Shown here: one piece after another, positions 27,593-35,380 of the stretch
Layout of the letters: the number at the start of each line of letters is the position of its first letter
Position numbering within the stretch: the first letter of the stretch is position 1
DNA from: Paenibacillus artemisiicola
Lineage (GTDB): Bacteria > Bacillota > Bacilli > Paenibacillales > Paenibacillaceae
Assembly: GCF_017652985.1 (NCBI RefSeq)
Contig: NZ_JAGGDJ010000005.1
Coordinates: forward strand, 186,001-250,000
Direction of reading: 5' to 3'
Length of the DNA stretch: 64,000 nt
The notes under the pieces: generated by a model
Told to the model about the DNA's origin: nothing
Database searches by the model: none
The model's input: the letters and a program-made list of their open reading frames with translations, nothing else
Position numbers and translations under genes: made by a program

Positions 27593-28758
27593 AGCGCGGG
27601 GGAGCCGCAAGGCGCGTCGTAACCGCCGCCGCCCCCGCGATGCCGGAGGCCGGCGCGCCGGAAGCGCCGCAGGCGGCCGGGGCCGCGGACGCCGCCAAGC
27701 CGGCGGCGAAGCGCTCCGCCGCGGGCAGAAGCGCGAAAGCCGCCTCCGCTTCCGCCGCGGGCGGGACCAAGGCTCGCCGGTCGGCCGGCAAGAAGCGGAC
27801 AAGAACGCGCAAGGGCGCGTCAGGGAAGCGCCGCGGGCGCGGACGCGGCCGGACCGGGCGTTCGTCCGGACGCCCGGTCCGGCCGGGAGAAGCGGAGCTG
27901 CTGGCGAACGGAGGGCCGGCGCGCGAACCGTACAATGAGAACGCCTACATGGCAGGCTACGACCTGGGGCTGTACGAAGGCGGCGAGCTGCTGCTGGAGC
28001 AGGCGACGCCGATCCAGCGGCTGCTGCCCGAGATCAGCCTGCGCGACGTCATCGCGCTCGGAGCGGAGCAAATCGCGCACCGCTGCCTCCCGCTGCTCGA
28101 CGTGAGCGAAGTCTACGAAGAGATGGAAGCCGCGATTCGGGAGCGCCGCCCGTGCGCGGTCGTGCGGCTCGGCGACGGCGAGCTGCTGACGCTCGCTCAG
28201 GACGCCGTGCACGACATGGAGACCATCCGGCGGGAAGGCGGTTTTCTGCCGTACGCCGGGGTGCATCCGCCGGATCTGCGAGCCCGGGACGAACTGGCCG
28301 CCGCGATTCGGCAAGCCCATATCGTCGGCGTGCCGCTGTCGCGCCGGAAGCATTTTCAGCCTCTGCTACATCCGGTGCTGCGCGCCCATCGGATTCCGCC
28401 GGAGAGCCTGCGCATGACGCATTCGGCCGTCAATTACAGCCTGCATCAGACGGGGCTGCTGGGACGGCTGCTGGCGGGCAAGCGGCTGCTCGTCGTCGGC
28501 AATTTGGCCCCGGCGCTCGGCCATGCGCTGAATCAGCGGGGTTATGCGGTCACCGGGGCGGTCAGCCCCGTGAACGGGGTCGGCGACGTCGAGCGCGTGC
28601 TGCAGGAGATCCGCGGATTCGACTTCGACCTCGCGCTCGTCTCCGCGGGCATCGCGGCGGTCATGCTGTGCACCCGGATCGCCGGGGAGCTGGGCCGCGC
28701 CGCGCTGGACTTCGGGCACATGGCGGACGGCATCGCCAAGGGCAAATACGCGCTGTAA
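27589..28758 (+). CDS. GT-D-fold glycosyltransferase with basic tail and G-Y tag
   Basis: A 389-residue protein. Residues ~1-110 are Ala/Lys/Arg-rich (for example KKRTRTRKGASGKRRGRGRG). The tag AYMAGYDLGLYEGGELL follows at ~122-138. The C-terminal ~230 residues carry the RLGDGE motif of the GT-D fold (DUF1792-type, first seen in the streptococcal glycosyltransferase DGT1), with VSPVNGVGD and FDFDLALVSAGIAA further on. GT-D enzymes use a nucleotide sugar to extend O-linked glycans on Ser/Thr-rich surface proteins, which fits glycosylation of the repeat protein (inference). ATG 27589 overlaps the previous stop. Confidence 0.8.
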   Translation: MKRGGAARRVVTAAAPAMPEAGAPEAPQAAGAADAAKPAAKRSAAGRSAKAASASAAGGTKARRSAGKKRTRTRKGASGKRRGRGRGRTGRSSGRPVRPGEAELLANGGPAREPYNENAYMAGYDLGLYEGGELLLEQATPIQRLLPEISLRDVIALGAEQIAHRCLPLLDVSEVYEEMEAAIRERRPCAVVRLGDGELLTLAQDAVHDMETIRREGGFLPYAGVHPPDLRARDELAAAIRQAHIVGVPLSRRKHFQPLLHPVLRAHRIPPESLRMTHSAVNYSLHQTGLLGRLLAGKRLLVVGNLAPALGHALNQRGYAVTGAVSPVNGVGDVERVLQEIRGFDFDLALVSAGIAAVMLCTRIAGELGRAALDFGHMADGIAKGKYAL

Positions 28759-28784
28759 CGGCAACGACGAAAGAGAGGTACGCC

Positions 28785-30122
28785 ATGAAAAAACAAGCGC
28801 AAGCGCGCCAGCGCCGCGTCCTTAAGGGCCTGCCCCGCAAGCGGACCGGACGGCGGACGGCCCGTTCGGGGAACCGTTTCGACGCCGGCGCGAACGCGGG
28901 CTATTCCGAGGGCGTCCGGGCCGGGCTCGAAACCTTCGGGACGGTGTTCGACGGCACGAGCATCATCATTCCGAGCTATAACCAGCTGGATTACTTAAAG
29001 AAATGCCTCGCGAGCATCAACGTGCACACGTCCGTTCCGTACGAGATCATCGTCGTGGACAACGCGTCCTCGGACGGCACGGGCGCCTACCTGCAGTCCG
29101 CCGGAGCCGGCGGCGTCGTGCGCTGCCGGGTGCTGGAGCGCAACCGGGGCTTCGCCGGCGCGGTCAACGTCGGCCTGATGATGGCGCGGGGATCGAGCCT
29201 GCTGCTGCTCAACAACGACACGATCGTCACGGAGCGGTGGCTGGACAATCTGCTCGCCTGCCTGAACAGCGACCCCGCCGTCGGCATGGTCGGGCCCGTC
29301 ACCAATTACATCAGCGGCGACCAGCGCATCGAGGTGTCCTATACGGACGAGCGCGGCATCGCCGCGTTCGCGCGCCGATTCAACGTCGCCGATCCCGCGA
29401 AGTGGCAGCCGACCGACAGGCTGACGGGCTTCTGCCTGCTGTTCCGGCGCGAGCTGTTCGAGCGGACGGGGTATTTGGACGAAGGGTTCGAGATCGGGAA
29501 TTTCGAGGACGACGATTACAATATCCGGGTGCGGCTGCAGGGCTACCGGCTGCTGACGGCGCGGGACACGTTCATCCATCATTTCGGCAGCGTCAGCATG
29601 AAGGCGCTCGGCGAGAAGTTTCAGGAAGTGAACGACCATAACCGGGACGTCTATACGGCGAAATGGGCCAATCCCCACGAGCTGATCCAAGCGTCCCGGC
29701 TGCCGGAAGCGGACCGGCCGGCCCAGGGCGAGACGGCGTTCTACCCGCAGGGCGTCGCGGTACGCGGCGCGACGGCGACCCGCTACTGGATCGAAGGCGG
29801 GCTGCGCCGGCCGATCGCCGGCGAGACGGGCATGCCCGTCGTCCGCCTCTCGCAGATCGACGTGCGCCGCTGGCCGCTCGGCGAGCCGATCGCCGCGGAC
29901 GCGGCGGACGCGGCCTGGCTCGCGCTGCCGCCGGTCTGGGAAGACGGCGGCGCGCTCTATCTGGCCGAGAACGGCTTGCGGCGCCGGCTGCCGACCGCGC
30001 GGGCGGCGGAAGCCTGGGGTCTGCAGCTTCGCCGCGGCGAGGCGCTCGCGCCCGAGGAGCGGGCCTTGCTCGGCGAAGGGCTGCCCGTCATCGTGCCGGC
30101 CCGGGTTGCCGAGCGGCTGTAG
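28785..30122 (+). CDS. Family 2 glycosyltransferase with basic tail, G-Y tag and extra C-terminal domain
   Basis: A 445-residue protein. Residues 1-35 are strongly basic (KKQAQARQRRVLKGLPRKR), then the tag ANAGYSEGVRAGLETFG (~39-55). The GT2 domain (~60-300) has SIIIPSYNQLDYLKKCL, VVDNASSDGT, LLLNNDTIVTERW, VGPVTNYISGDQR and FEDDDYNIRVRLQGY. Residues ~310-445 form an additional domain that is not recognised; it has two similar stretches (YWIEGGLRRPIA and YLAENGLRRRLP), a small internal repeat. ATG 28785 has GAGAGG upstream. It closes the first glycosyltransferase run. Confidence 0.85.
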   Translation: MKKQAQARQRRVLKGLPRKRTGRRTARSGNRFDAGANAGYSEGVRAGLETFGTVFDGTSIIIPSYNQLDYLKKCLASINVHTSVPYEIIVVDNASSDGTGAYLQSAGAGGVVRCRVLERNRGFAGAVNVGLMMARGSSLLLLNNDTIVTERWLDNLLACLNSDPAVGMVGPVTNYISGDQRIEVSYTDERGIAAFARRFNVADPAKWQPTDRLTGFCLLFRRELFERTGYLDEGFEIGNFEDDDYNIRVRLQGYRLLTARDTFIHHFGSVSMKALGEKFQEVNDHNRDVYTAKWANPHELIQASRLPEADRPAQGETAFYPQGVAVRGATATRYWIEGGLRRPIAGETGMPVVRLSQIDVRRWPLGEPIAADAADAAWLALPPVWEDGGALYLAENGLRRRLPTARAAEAWGLQLRRGEALAPEERALLGEGLPVIVPARVAERL

Positions 30123-30194
30123 CGCGAGGGGCAAGCGGGCAAGGCCGCGGGGGCGCATGCGCGCCCCGTTCGCGTTCCCGGCGCGTCCCGCTGT

Positions 30195-30222
30195 ACCGCG
30201 CGGCGGAGGCCGCGCATATGCT
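30195..30222 (+). promoter_or_regulatory. Sigma-K-like promoter before the small-protein genes
   Basis: CATATGCT at 30215-30222 is identical to the -10 of the repeat protein gene over eight bases. An AC at 30195-30196 is 18 bp upstream, one more than the usual spacer. It lies 66 bases before ATG 30288. Confidence 0.4.
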
Positions 30223-30287
30223 GGTAGTGACCGAAGCGGCAGCGCGCCGAGCGGCGCGGCATGCGATAAGGCAAGGAGGACGGAGCC

Positions 30288-30575
30288 ATGCAGCATACGT
30301 TAACGGAAATGATCGAGCATATGTCGCATTCCCACGAACAAATCTCGCGCATCCTGGAGGGCAAACGGCATGTCGCCGTCAGAATGGCGCAGCTCGTGCA
30401 CGCGCTTCCCGACCAGCATCCCGGATTCGGGGGCTTCGACGAATTAATGGACAATTCCAGAGCGGTGACGGGCAGCGTCGTCGCTTATTTGAACAGCATC
30501 GCCGAGCTGCAGGAGTCGCTCGCGGCGACCTTGAGCGCGGTCATGAAGGAGTTTGCGGTCGAGGACGAAGAATAA
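30288..30575 (+). CDS. Small helical protein, first of three related ones
   Basis: A 95-residue cytoplasmic protein, predicted all-helical, with AAGGAGGA before ATG 30288. The motif HEQISRILEG (~16-25) recurs in variant form in the next two proteins (VQLNVAMILEA and SQTAVARILES), so the three are probably distant paralogues. The C-terminus is acidic (EFAVEDEE). I do not recognise the family. Proteins at this position in Paenibacillaceae clusters sometimes carry a sugar-epimerase name, but no nucleotide-binding motif is present here. Confidence 0.7.
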   Translation: MQHTLTEMIEHMSHSHEQISRILEGKRHVAVRMAQLVHALPDQHPGFGGFDELMDNSRAVTGSVVAYLNSIAELQESLAATLSAVMKEFAVEDEE

Positions 30576-30600
30576 GGCGGAGGAAGGGGAGCGAACGTTC

Positions 30601-30939
30601 ATGAGTCGGGAATCGGCATACGCCAAAATGCTGGACGCCTCCGCCAAGGTGCAGCTGAACGTGGCGATGATCTTGGAGGCGAAGGCGCTGGAGGCCGAAA
30701 AAGTGCGCTCCTGGATGATCAACCACGTCACGCCGGACGCGTTCGGCGATCAGCAGGAGCATTTGAAGGCCGCGCTTCAGATCCACGAGCAGCTGGTCGA
30801 AGTGATCGACGGGCTGACGAAGCTGAACATGGGCATGACAAACGTGCTGAAGGCCGCGCTGCGCCACGAGGTCGACGCGGAAGGCGGGTTCGAGGGCATG
30901 CTCGGCGGCGGCTCCTTCGATATGGGAGACAAAGAATAG
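30601..30939 (+). CDS. Small helical protein, second of three
   Basis: A 112-residue predicted helical protein. ATG 30601 is preceded by GAGGAAGGGGAG; the frame is open farther upstream but without a better site. Shares the x-ILE helix motif (residues ~18-28) with its neighbours. The C-terminal end is Gly-rich and acidic (GMLGGGSFDMGDKE). It is 25 bp after the previous gene and its TAG shares a base with the next GTG, so the genes form one operon. Function unknown; a structural or adaptor role in the spore-surface cluster is a guess. Confidence 0.7.
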   Translation: MSRESAYAKMLDASAKVQLNVAMILEAKALEAEKVRSWMINHVTPDAFGDQQEHLKAALQIHEQLVEVIDGLTKLNMGMTNVLKAALRHEVDAEGGFEGMLGGGSFDMGDKE

Positions 30940-31391
30940 TGGACCGGGACCGCCTGGAGCGCGAGGCGCGCATCGCGCTGATCGGCGCGCTGTCCCGCAG
31001 CCAGACGGCCGTCGCCCGCATCTTGGAAAGCGTCGGCGACATGACCCGGCACGACCCGGCGATGGCCATGTCCATCCGGCGCAATTTGAAGTCGCTCGCC
31101 GTGATGCAGCGCACGCTATCGGAGATGGTGCGCGCCATGGAGCGCCGTCCGGCGCGGCCGGCGTCCGGCAGGAGCGCGGCGAAGCCCTGGCTGACCCGCG
31201 GCGCGGCGCTGCCGGGAGGAGCCGGGGAACCGCCGAAGCGCAAAGGAGGAAACCGAAGTGGTCGCACCAGCCGTCAGAACGAAACGGCGCACAGCGGCGG
31301 GGAAGAAACGCGCGAGCAGCGCGGCGCCGCGGCAGAAAGGCAATCGGACCAAGTCCCGCGCGGGCTCGGCCGCGGGCAAAGGCAGAGGTAA
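30939..31391 (+). CDS. Small helical protein, third of three, with basic C-terminal half
   Basis: Starts at GTG 30939, overlapping the previous stop by one base, with GGGAG upstream. Residues 1-70 are helical with SQTAVARILES (~20-30) and resemble the two proteins before it. The rest (~70-150) is Arg/Gly/Ser-rich and disordered, and its last 134 bases overlap the next gene in another frame. The N-terminal half is well supported by context; the C-terminal half may be a genuine basic tail or simply read-through of the overlapping frame. Confidence 0.6.
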   Translation: MDRDRLEREARIALIGALSRSQTAVARILESVGDMTRHDPAMAMSIRRNLKSLAVMQRTLSEMVRAMERRPARPASGRSAAKPWLTRGAALPGGAGEPPKRKGGNRSGRTSRQNETAHSGGEETREQRGAAAERQSDQVPRGLGRGQRQR

Positions 31392-31539
31392 GGGCACGCC
31401 GGCGGCGCGCAGGCGCCGTCAGGCGACCCGGCGTTATAACGCGGCCTTCGACGCCGCTTACAATCAGGGGTACAACCTCGGCTTCGCCAAGGGCTTCGAG
31501 GACGGCCACCAGATTGCCTACGAGCAGCAGAACGGTTGA
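31258..31539 (+). CDS. Small basic protein with the G-Y tag
   Basis: A 93-residue protein made almost only of the two features shared across the cluster: a Lys/Arg/Ala-rich tail (residues 1-60) and the fullest version of the tag, AAYNQGYNLGFAKGFEDG (~66-83). GTG 31258 has a perfect AAAGGAGG eight bases upstream, which is why I call it despite the 134-base overlap with the preceding gene. It ends just before a strong terminator. With no catalytic domain, it may be the free scaffold or adaptor to which the tagged enzymes dock (inference). Confidence 0.7.
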   Translation: MVAPAVRTKRRTAAGKKRASSAAPRQKGNRTKSRAGSAAGKGRGKGTPAARRRRQATRRYNAAFDAAYNQGYNLGFAKGFEDGHQIAYEQQNG

Positions 31540-31544
31540 AATCG

Positions 31545-31584
31545 AAAAGCGCCCGGGGCACGGAACGTGCCCGCGGGCGCTTTT
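31545..31584 (+). terminator. Rho-independent terminator closing the first cluster half
   Basis: Arms 31545-31561 and 31567-31584 pair with a single bulge, flanked by A4 and T4, starting 6 bp after the stop of the tag protein. Confidence 0.85.
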
Positions 31585-31689
31585 GCGATGCGGGGGAGGA
31601 CAAGCCGCTCATCCTTCGCCCGCGCGAGACGCGACAAGCGGCGCGCGGCAAACCGCCGCAACGGCACACGCGGCAGAAGCAGCGACGGT

Positions 31690-32133
31690 TTATTTCTGGA
31701 GGCTTCTTCGGCCGCGGCGCTTGGCCGCCGGACGGTTTGGCTCGGCGAGCAGCGTCCAGGCCAGCACGATGCCCGCGCCGTCGATCAGCACGTCGAAGAG
31801 CCGGCCGTCGCGGCCGAAGAACAGCTGCAGCACTTCGGTCAGGACGGCGTAGCCGAAGGCAGGGACAAGGCCGAACCGGCTGCGGCCGAAGCCGGTCAGG
31901 ATCGCCGCGAGGATGCCGAAGCCGGTAAAATGGCCGAGCTTCTGGAACAGGTACCATTTCATTTGGAAGCTGTGAATGTCGGCGAGCGGCAGCTGGAACA
32001 GCTGATGCCAGTCCGGATGCTTGTTCAGATGAAAGCTGACGGTCCGGTGTTTGATCATGCGCTGGAAGCTGTACGTGCACGTGCAGACGAACAGAAATAA
32101 GCCCCACAGGAGCGCGAAAACGTATCGAATCAT
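31690..32133 (-). CDS. VanZ-like family membrane protein
   Basis: A 147-residue protein with about four hydrophobic segments: residues 3-20, ~65-82, ~86-103 and ~116-132. The HFTGFGILAAIL and GYAVLTEVLQLFFGRDGRLFD blocks match the VanZ-like family pattern (conserved H, E and RxxxxxD). VanZ itself gives low-level teicoplanin resistance; most family members have unknown roles. The basic C-terminus (KRRGRRSLQK) is cytoplasmic by the positive-inside rule. It has its own promoter at 32166-32194 and is not part of the glycosylation operons. Confidence 0.85.
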   Translation of the reverse strand: MIRYVFALLWGLFLFVCTCTYSFQRMIKHRTVSFHLNKHPDWHQLFQLPLADIHSFQMKWYLFQKLGHFTGFGILAAILTGFGRSRFGLVPAFGYAVLTEVLQLFFGRDGRLFDVLIDGAGIVLAWTLLAEPNRPAAKRRGRRSLQK

Positions 32134-32165
32134 GACGCACCTCGTTCGCTAACCAAGTTCGGTAC

Positions 32166-32194
32166 ATTATGGTTCAATCCGTCCGCGAAGTCAA
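32166..32194 (-). promoter_or_regulatory. Sigma-A promoter for the VanZ-like gene
   Basis: On the minus strand TTGACT (32194-32189) and CATAAT (32171-32166) are separated by exactly 17 bp, 33 bases before the ATG. Confidence 0.65.
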
Positions 32195-32810
32195 GTCGGC
32201 GGGGCGGAGCTGCCGAGCGGCCGCGGAGGCGGTGCCGGCAGGCGCGCCGTCGCACTCGCGCGGGGAACCGCGGGTGCCGGAATGGCGAACTGCCCCGCAC
32301 CGGCACAGAGGCGCGGACCGGAGCCGCCTAGCGAACGGGCTACCGCCGGCGGGGCGGCGGGTCGCCGAAGCGAAGCGGCGAAACGCAGGCGTAGATACGT
32401 AGGTGGGCAGAAGCGCAGGTGCCTCGGTCGGTGCCTCGGTGCCTCGTGTGCTGGGTTAGCATTTGCAGGGCTGAACGCTTTCGCGGCAGCCCTCCGGGCT
32501 CCGCGGCCAGGAGCGCCGCTATTTGCGCGTTTTGACGGTTCGCCGGCTTTTGGCGGACATGCGTTCCGCTATTCGTCCGAAACGATGCCGCGGGCTCGCT
32601 ACGGCTAGGCAATAACGGATCTGGTGGCCGCGAAACCAGCCAAACGGCTGAATTTCGATAAATAACGGCTCTCCTGGCCGCATATCGATCGTTGCGCGAT
32701 TTCTGTTCGGGCGATTTCTATTCGGCGGAGGCGTTCGCGCTGCGTCTCACCCGCGTCCGGCTTCCGCACCGCCCCGACCGGATCCGCCGGTCATTCCAGC
32801 CCGACCCGGG
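32195..32810. other. Gene-free region with short repeats
   Basis: About 600 bases without a supported gene; frames here lack ribosome binding sites and recognisable sequence. GGTGCCTC occurs three times in 32418-32445. Two copies of ATAACGG(A/C)TCT-x-x-TGGCCGC lie at about 32612 and 32662. It separates the minus-strand VanZ-like gene from the DUF457-like gene's end. Confidence 0.5.
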
Positions 32811-33392
32811 TCAGCCGAGCATATCGGACAACAGCGAGCCGAGCAGCAGCAGGCCCAGAACGGCGGACGACCAGTAAGGCCACGCCCTCCCCGATCCGGA
32901 TCCGGCCGACTTGGAACGGGCGAGCGCGGATCGGAAGTAGAGCAGGAAACCGCCGGCGATCAACGCGCCTTCGAGCGCGGCGCTCGCCGCGGGATGCGTC
33001 CAGAGCCCGAGGCCGAGCAGCGGCAAGCCGCCCGGGTTGCCCGGCAATATCGGCAGGTCGGGACGATGGACGAGGAGGTCGAGCAGCCAATGGCTGAACA
33101 CGACGAGCCCGACGACGATGCCGGAGCGCCGGCCGAGGAATCGGCCGCCGAGCCAGGCCGCGAGCACCGCGATGAGCAAGGCGCCGGCAAGCGAATGGGT
33201 ATAGCCGGCATGAATGAGACTGCTGCCGTAACCGCCGCCTTCGACGACGGTATCGATCGTTTCCCGCCCGCTCAGCAGCAGCGGCACGAACGCGACGTCC
33301 AACAGCTGCGTGCCCAGCATGAGCGCCCACATCGGCGTCCGTTTATCCGCGGCTTTCACGGCAGCCGCAAGCCCGAAATGTCCAGCGAACAT
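32811..33392 (-). CDS. DUF457/YdjM-like membrane-bound metal-dependent hydrolase
   Basis: A 193-residue integral membrane protein. Family pattern visible: GHFGLAAAV near the N-terminus, LLDVAF (Asp after the first helix), HAGYTHSL (two His in the next loop) and FSHWLLDLLVH, the residues thought to bind metal. The family includes E. coli YdjM, which is SOS-induced. ATG 33392 has GGGAGGG upstream; the frame is open to 33461 without a better site. Its ATG shares a base with the stop of the 35-residue peptide gene upstream (TGATG), so the two are co-translated and controlled by the operator at 33520-33580. Confidence 0.82.
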   Translation of the reverse strand: MFAGHFGLAAAVKAADKRTPMWALMLGTQLLDVAFVPLLLSGRETIDTVVEGGGYGSSLIHAGYTHSLAGALLIAVLAAWLGGRFLGRRSGIVVGLVVFSHWLLDLLVHRPDLPILPGNPGGLPLLGLGLWTHPAASAALEGALIAGGFLLYFRSALARSKSAGSGSGRAWPYWSSAVLGLLLLGSLLSDMLG

Positions 33393-33499
33393 CAGCGCAT
33401 CCCTCCCGTGCGCGAACGACCTCTCGCCATTCCCCCGACCCGGGCGTCCAGCAGCCCGCAAACAACCGTAAACAGCAGCACGAACACGATAAAACTCAT
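33392..33499 (-). CDS. 35-residue membrane peptide
   Basis: Small gene found by following the promoter: ATG 33499 has GGAGG ten bases upstream and encodes a hydrophobic segment (MSFIVFVLLFTVVCGLL) then a basic end (RGRSRTGGMR). Its TGA overlaps the next ATG as TGATG. The distance from promoter to start, the Shine-Dalgarno site and the coupling support it. I do not recognise a family; it may be a small partner of the membrane protein or a leader peptide. Confidence 0.6.
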   Translation of the reverse strand: MSFIVFVLLFTVVCGLLDARVGGMARGRSRTGGMR

Positions 33500-33519
33500 G
33501 AATGAATTCCTCCGATCCA

Positions 33520-33580
33520 ATATTATAACCATCGGTTACTAACCTATGGTTATAATATAACCGGTGGTAACTTATGTCAA
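33520..33580 (-). promoter_or_regulatory. Promoter with tandem palindromic operators
   Basis: On the minus strand TTGACA (33580-33575) and TATTAT (33557-33552) are 17 bp apart. Overlapping the -10 and the start is a perfect palindromic structure: 13-bp arms at 33520-33532 and 33546-33558 around an inner 11-bp palindrome (33534-33544). It can be read as two TAACC-N3-GGTTA sites (33526-33538 and 33540-33552), with a third, imperfect one just beyond (33557-33569). This layout is typical of TetR-type operators. No TetR gene is adjacent. Confidence 0.75.
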
Positions 33581-33703
33581 TAGGCTAATTACGTTATCCG
33601 ATCGTCGTCGGGTCGCCAAAGAGGGTCCGGCATAGGACGATCGGGCAGATTCGGTGTTCCGGCATGGAACGAACCGGAGGCTTGCCATGCAGGTCCTTTC
33701 AAC

Positions 33704-33755
33704 AAAAAACCAGGGAACCCCCGTCCTAGCCAAGACGGGGGTTCCCTGGTTTTTT
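33704..33755. terminator. Strong bidirectional terminator
   Basis: Perfect 22-bp arms (33704-33725 with 33734-33755) with A6 on one side and T6 on the other, 8-nt loop. It lies downstream of ydjO on the minus strand and insulates the operator region. Confidence 0.92.
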
Positions 33756-33852
33756 CGGTTCTCTTCCAAAGATTTTCAAAGTCCTCCGGTGTAAACCCGC
33801 CCGCAGGCATGACATGTTCACCAATCAGCCTTTGAAAATCCCACAGCCTGTC

Positions 33853-34065
33853 TTATTGGAAGCCGCGTTTCGTTCCGTTCGTCAAGACCGGCAGGCTTTT
33901 GATTTCGCTCGTCATGCTGGAATGGCAGATCGGGCAGCTGGGATGTTCCCCGAACGAAAAATCGCTCCGCATCCAGCAGGAGCAATTGTCGTTGGTGCAG
34001 GTCCAGATGGACGTATCCTCCTCGGGGATCGGTTCCGCTTGCTTCTTCGAGAAATGAATGATCAA
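33853..34065 (-). CDS. ydjO: YdjO-like zinc-ribbon protein (cold-inducible family)
   Basis: A 70-residue protein closely following the B. subtilis YdjO pattern: PEEDTSIWTCTNDNC, SCWMRSDFSF, then PSCPICHSSM. Cysteines in C-x4-C-x-C and C-x2-C arrangement suggest one zinc site. B. subtilis YdjO is described as cold-inducible; its function is unknown. The start is unclear: TTG 34065 lies only two bases from GGAGG, while ATC 34062 and ATT 34059 would have 5- and 8-base spacing. Terminates at 33704-33755. Confidence 0.82.
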   Translation of the reverse strand: MIIHFSKKQAEPIPEEDTSIWTCTNDNCSCWMRSDFSFGEHPSCPICHSSMTSEIKSLPVLTNGTKRGFQ

Positions 34066-34247
34066 GACCTCCTTCGTTCGTGCCTTGGGCCTCTTTTAAT
34101 ATGTGACGGCGCTGCCAGATTTATACTTCCTTTTTTGCGGTTTCCGAACGAAGGCGCCGCGAGCGCCGAAGTACGTTCGCCTTGGGGGTCATCAGCCAAT
34201 TTTGACGCGCGCGCGGACAAGTGACCATGAGCCTTGCCCGTCATTCG

Positions 34248-34255
34248 CATATATT
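34248..34255 (+). promoter_or_regulatory. Sporulation-type -10 element (CATATATT)
   Basis: CATATATT fits CATANNNT and lies 33 bases before the GTG of the first CgeB-like gene. No AC is found at the sigma-K -35 distance. Confidence 0.3.
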
Positions 34256-34288
34256 GCACAGAAGAATGAACATCCAGGGGTGGGGACT

Positions 34289-35380
34289 GTGCAAACGAAG
34301 GAACATGGAACCGCCCGGGCGTCCCGGGCGGGCAACGCATCGGGCTACGCGGACGGTTTGCGGGACGGCGCCTGCGAGTATTTGGTCCGGCATCTGCAGC
34401 CGGCCGCGCCGCCGAAACGGGACTGCGCCGTGCTGTACGTGCCGCAGGGCTTCGAAGCGATCGACCAAGGCGTGATCGAGGCGCTGCGCCGGACCGTGCG
34501 CGAGGTGTACGTGGCGGAGGCCGCGAGAATGGCGGAGCACGCGTCGCTCGTCCGGCCGGATTGGATGCTCGTGCTGAACGGGCTGCACGTATTCCCGCCG
34601 GATCATTTGGAGCAGGTGGATGCCGTCCGTTCGCTCGGCATACGGACGGCTATTTGGTTTGCCGACGACCCGTACGTCACGGCGGACACGATGTACATCG
34701 CCCCGCGCTACGACGCGGTGCTGACGCACGAGCTGAGCACGATCCCGATGTACCGGGAACGGGGCTGCGCGAACGTGCATTACATGCCGCTCGCCGTCGA
34801 CCAGGCGCGGTTCAAGCCGATGAAGGCGGAGGCGAAGTACCGCAGCGATATTTGTTTCATCGGCCAGGCGTTCTGGAACCGGGTGGAGATGTTCGACGCC
34901 ATCGCGCCGTATCTGAAGACGCGGAAGGTATTCATCGCCGGCGGGCTATGGGACCGGCTGCGCAGCTACAAGGAGCTCAAACGGTTCATCCGGCCCGGCT
35001 GGCTGCCGGTCGAGGAATCGATCAAGTACTACAACGGCGCGCGCATCGTCATCAACCTGCATCGGACAACCGAGGCGGGCAAGGACAACAAGAACGTCCT
35101 CGACCTGCCGGGCCGGTCCATCAATCCCCGCACGTACGAGATCTCCGCGTGCGGCACGCTGCAGCTGACCGATACGCGGGAGGACCTGCCGCAGTATTAC
35201 AGCCCCGGCGCCGAGCTCGAGACGTTCGGAAGCGCGGAGGAGCTGATTGCGAAGCTGGACCATTACTTGACGCACGAGGACGAACGGCGCGCCATCGCGC
35301 TCCGGGGGCTGCGGCGCACGCTCGCCGACCATACGTACGTCCGCCGGCTGCAGCAAATCGCGGAGGTGCTGGGATGGTAG
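34289..35380 (+). CDS. CgeB-family glycosyltransferase with G-Y tag (first of pair)
   Basis: A 363-residue protein of the CgeB spore-maturation family (GT-B-like, glycosyl transferase 1_2 type). It begins with a short polar stretch and the tag ASGYADGLRDGACEYLV (~15-31). Conserved family blocks are RTAIWFADDPYV, GCANVHYMPLAVDQ, ICFIGQAFWNRVEMF, YNGARIVINLHR, and RTYEISACGTLQLTD near the C-terminus. In B. subtilis CgeB acts in crust glycosylation under sigma-K. I chose GTG 34289, with AGGGGTGGGG upstream and a sporulation-type -10 farther up; the frame is open to 34103 but that part is not family-like. The next gene starts inside its stop region. Confidence 0.85.
   Translation: MQTKEHGTARASRAGNASGYADGLRDGACEYLVRHLQPAAPPKRDCAVLYVPQGFEAIDQGVIEALRRTVREVYVAEAARMAEHASLVRPDWMLVLNGLHVFPPDHLEQVDAVRSLGIRTAIWFADDPYVTADTMYIAPRYDAVLTHELSTIPMYRERGCANVHYMPLAVDQARFKPMKAEAKYRSDICFIGQAFWNRVEMFDAIAPYLKTRKVFIAGGLWDRLRSYKELKRFIRPGWLPVEESIKYYNGARIVINLHRTTEAGKDNKNVLDLPGRSINPRTYEISACGTLQLTDTREDLPQYYSPGAELETFGSAEELIAKLDHYLTHEDERRAIALRGLRRTLADHTYVRRLQQIAEVLGW

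Noticed and set aside
32169..32877. Several short plus-strand frames between the VanZ-like and DUF457-like genes
   Set aside because: No ribosome binding sites, overlap the VanZ promoter or the opposite gene, no recognisable sequence.
33589..33810. 73-codon minus-strand frame after ydjO
   Set aside because: It runs straight through the 22-bp terminator hairpin and has only a weak GGTGA site.
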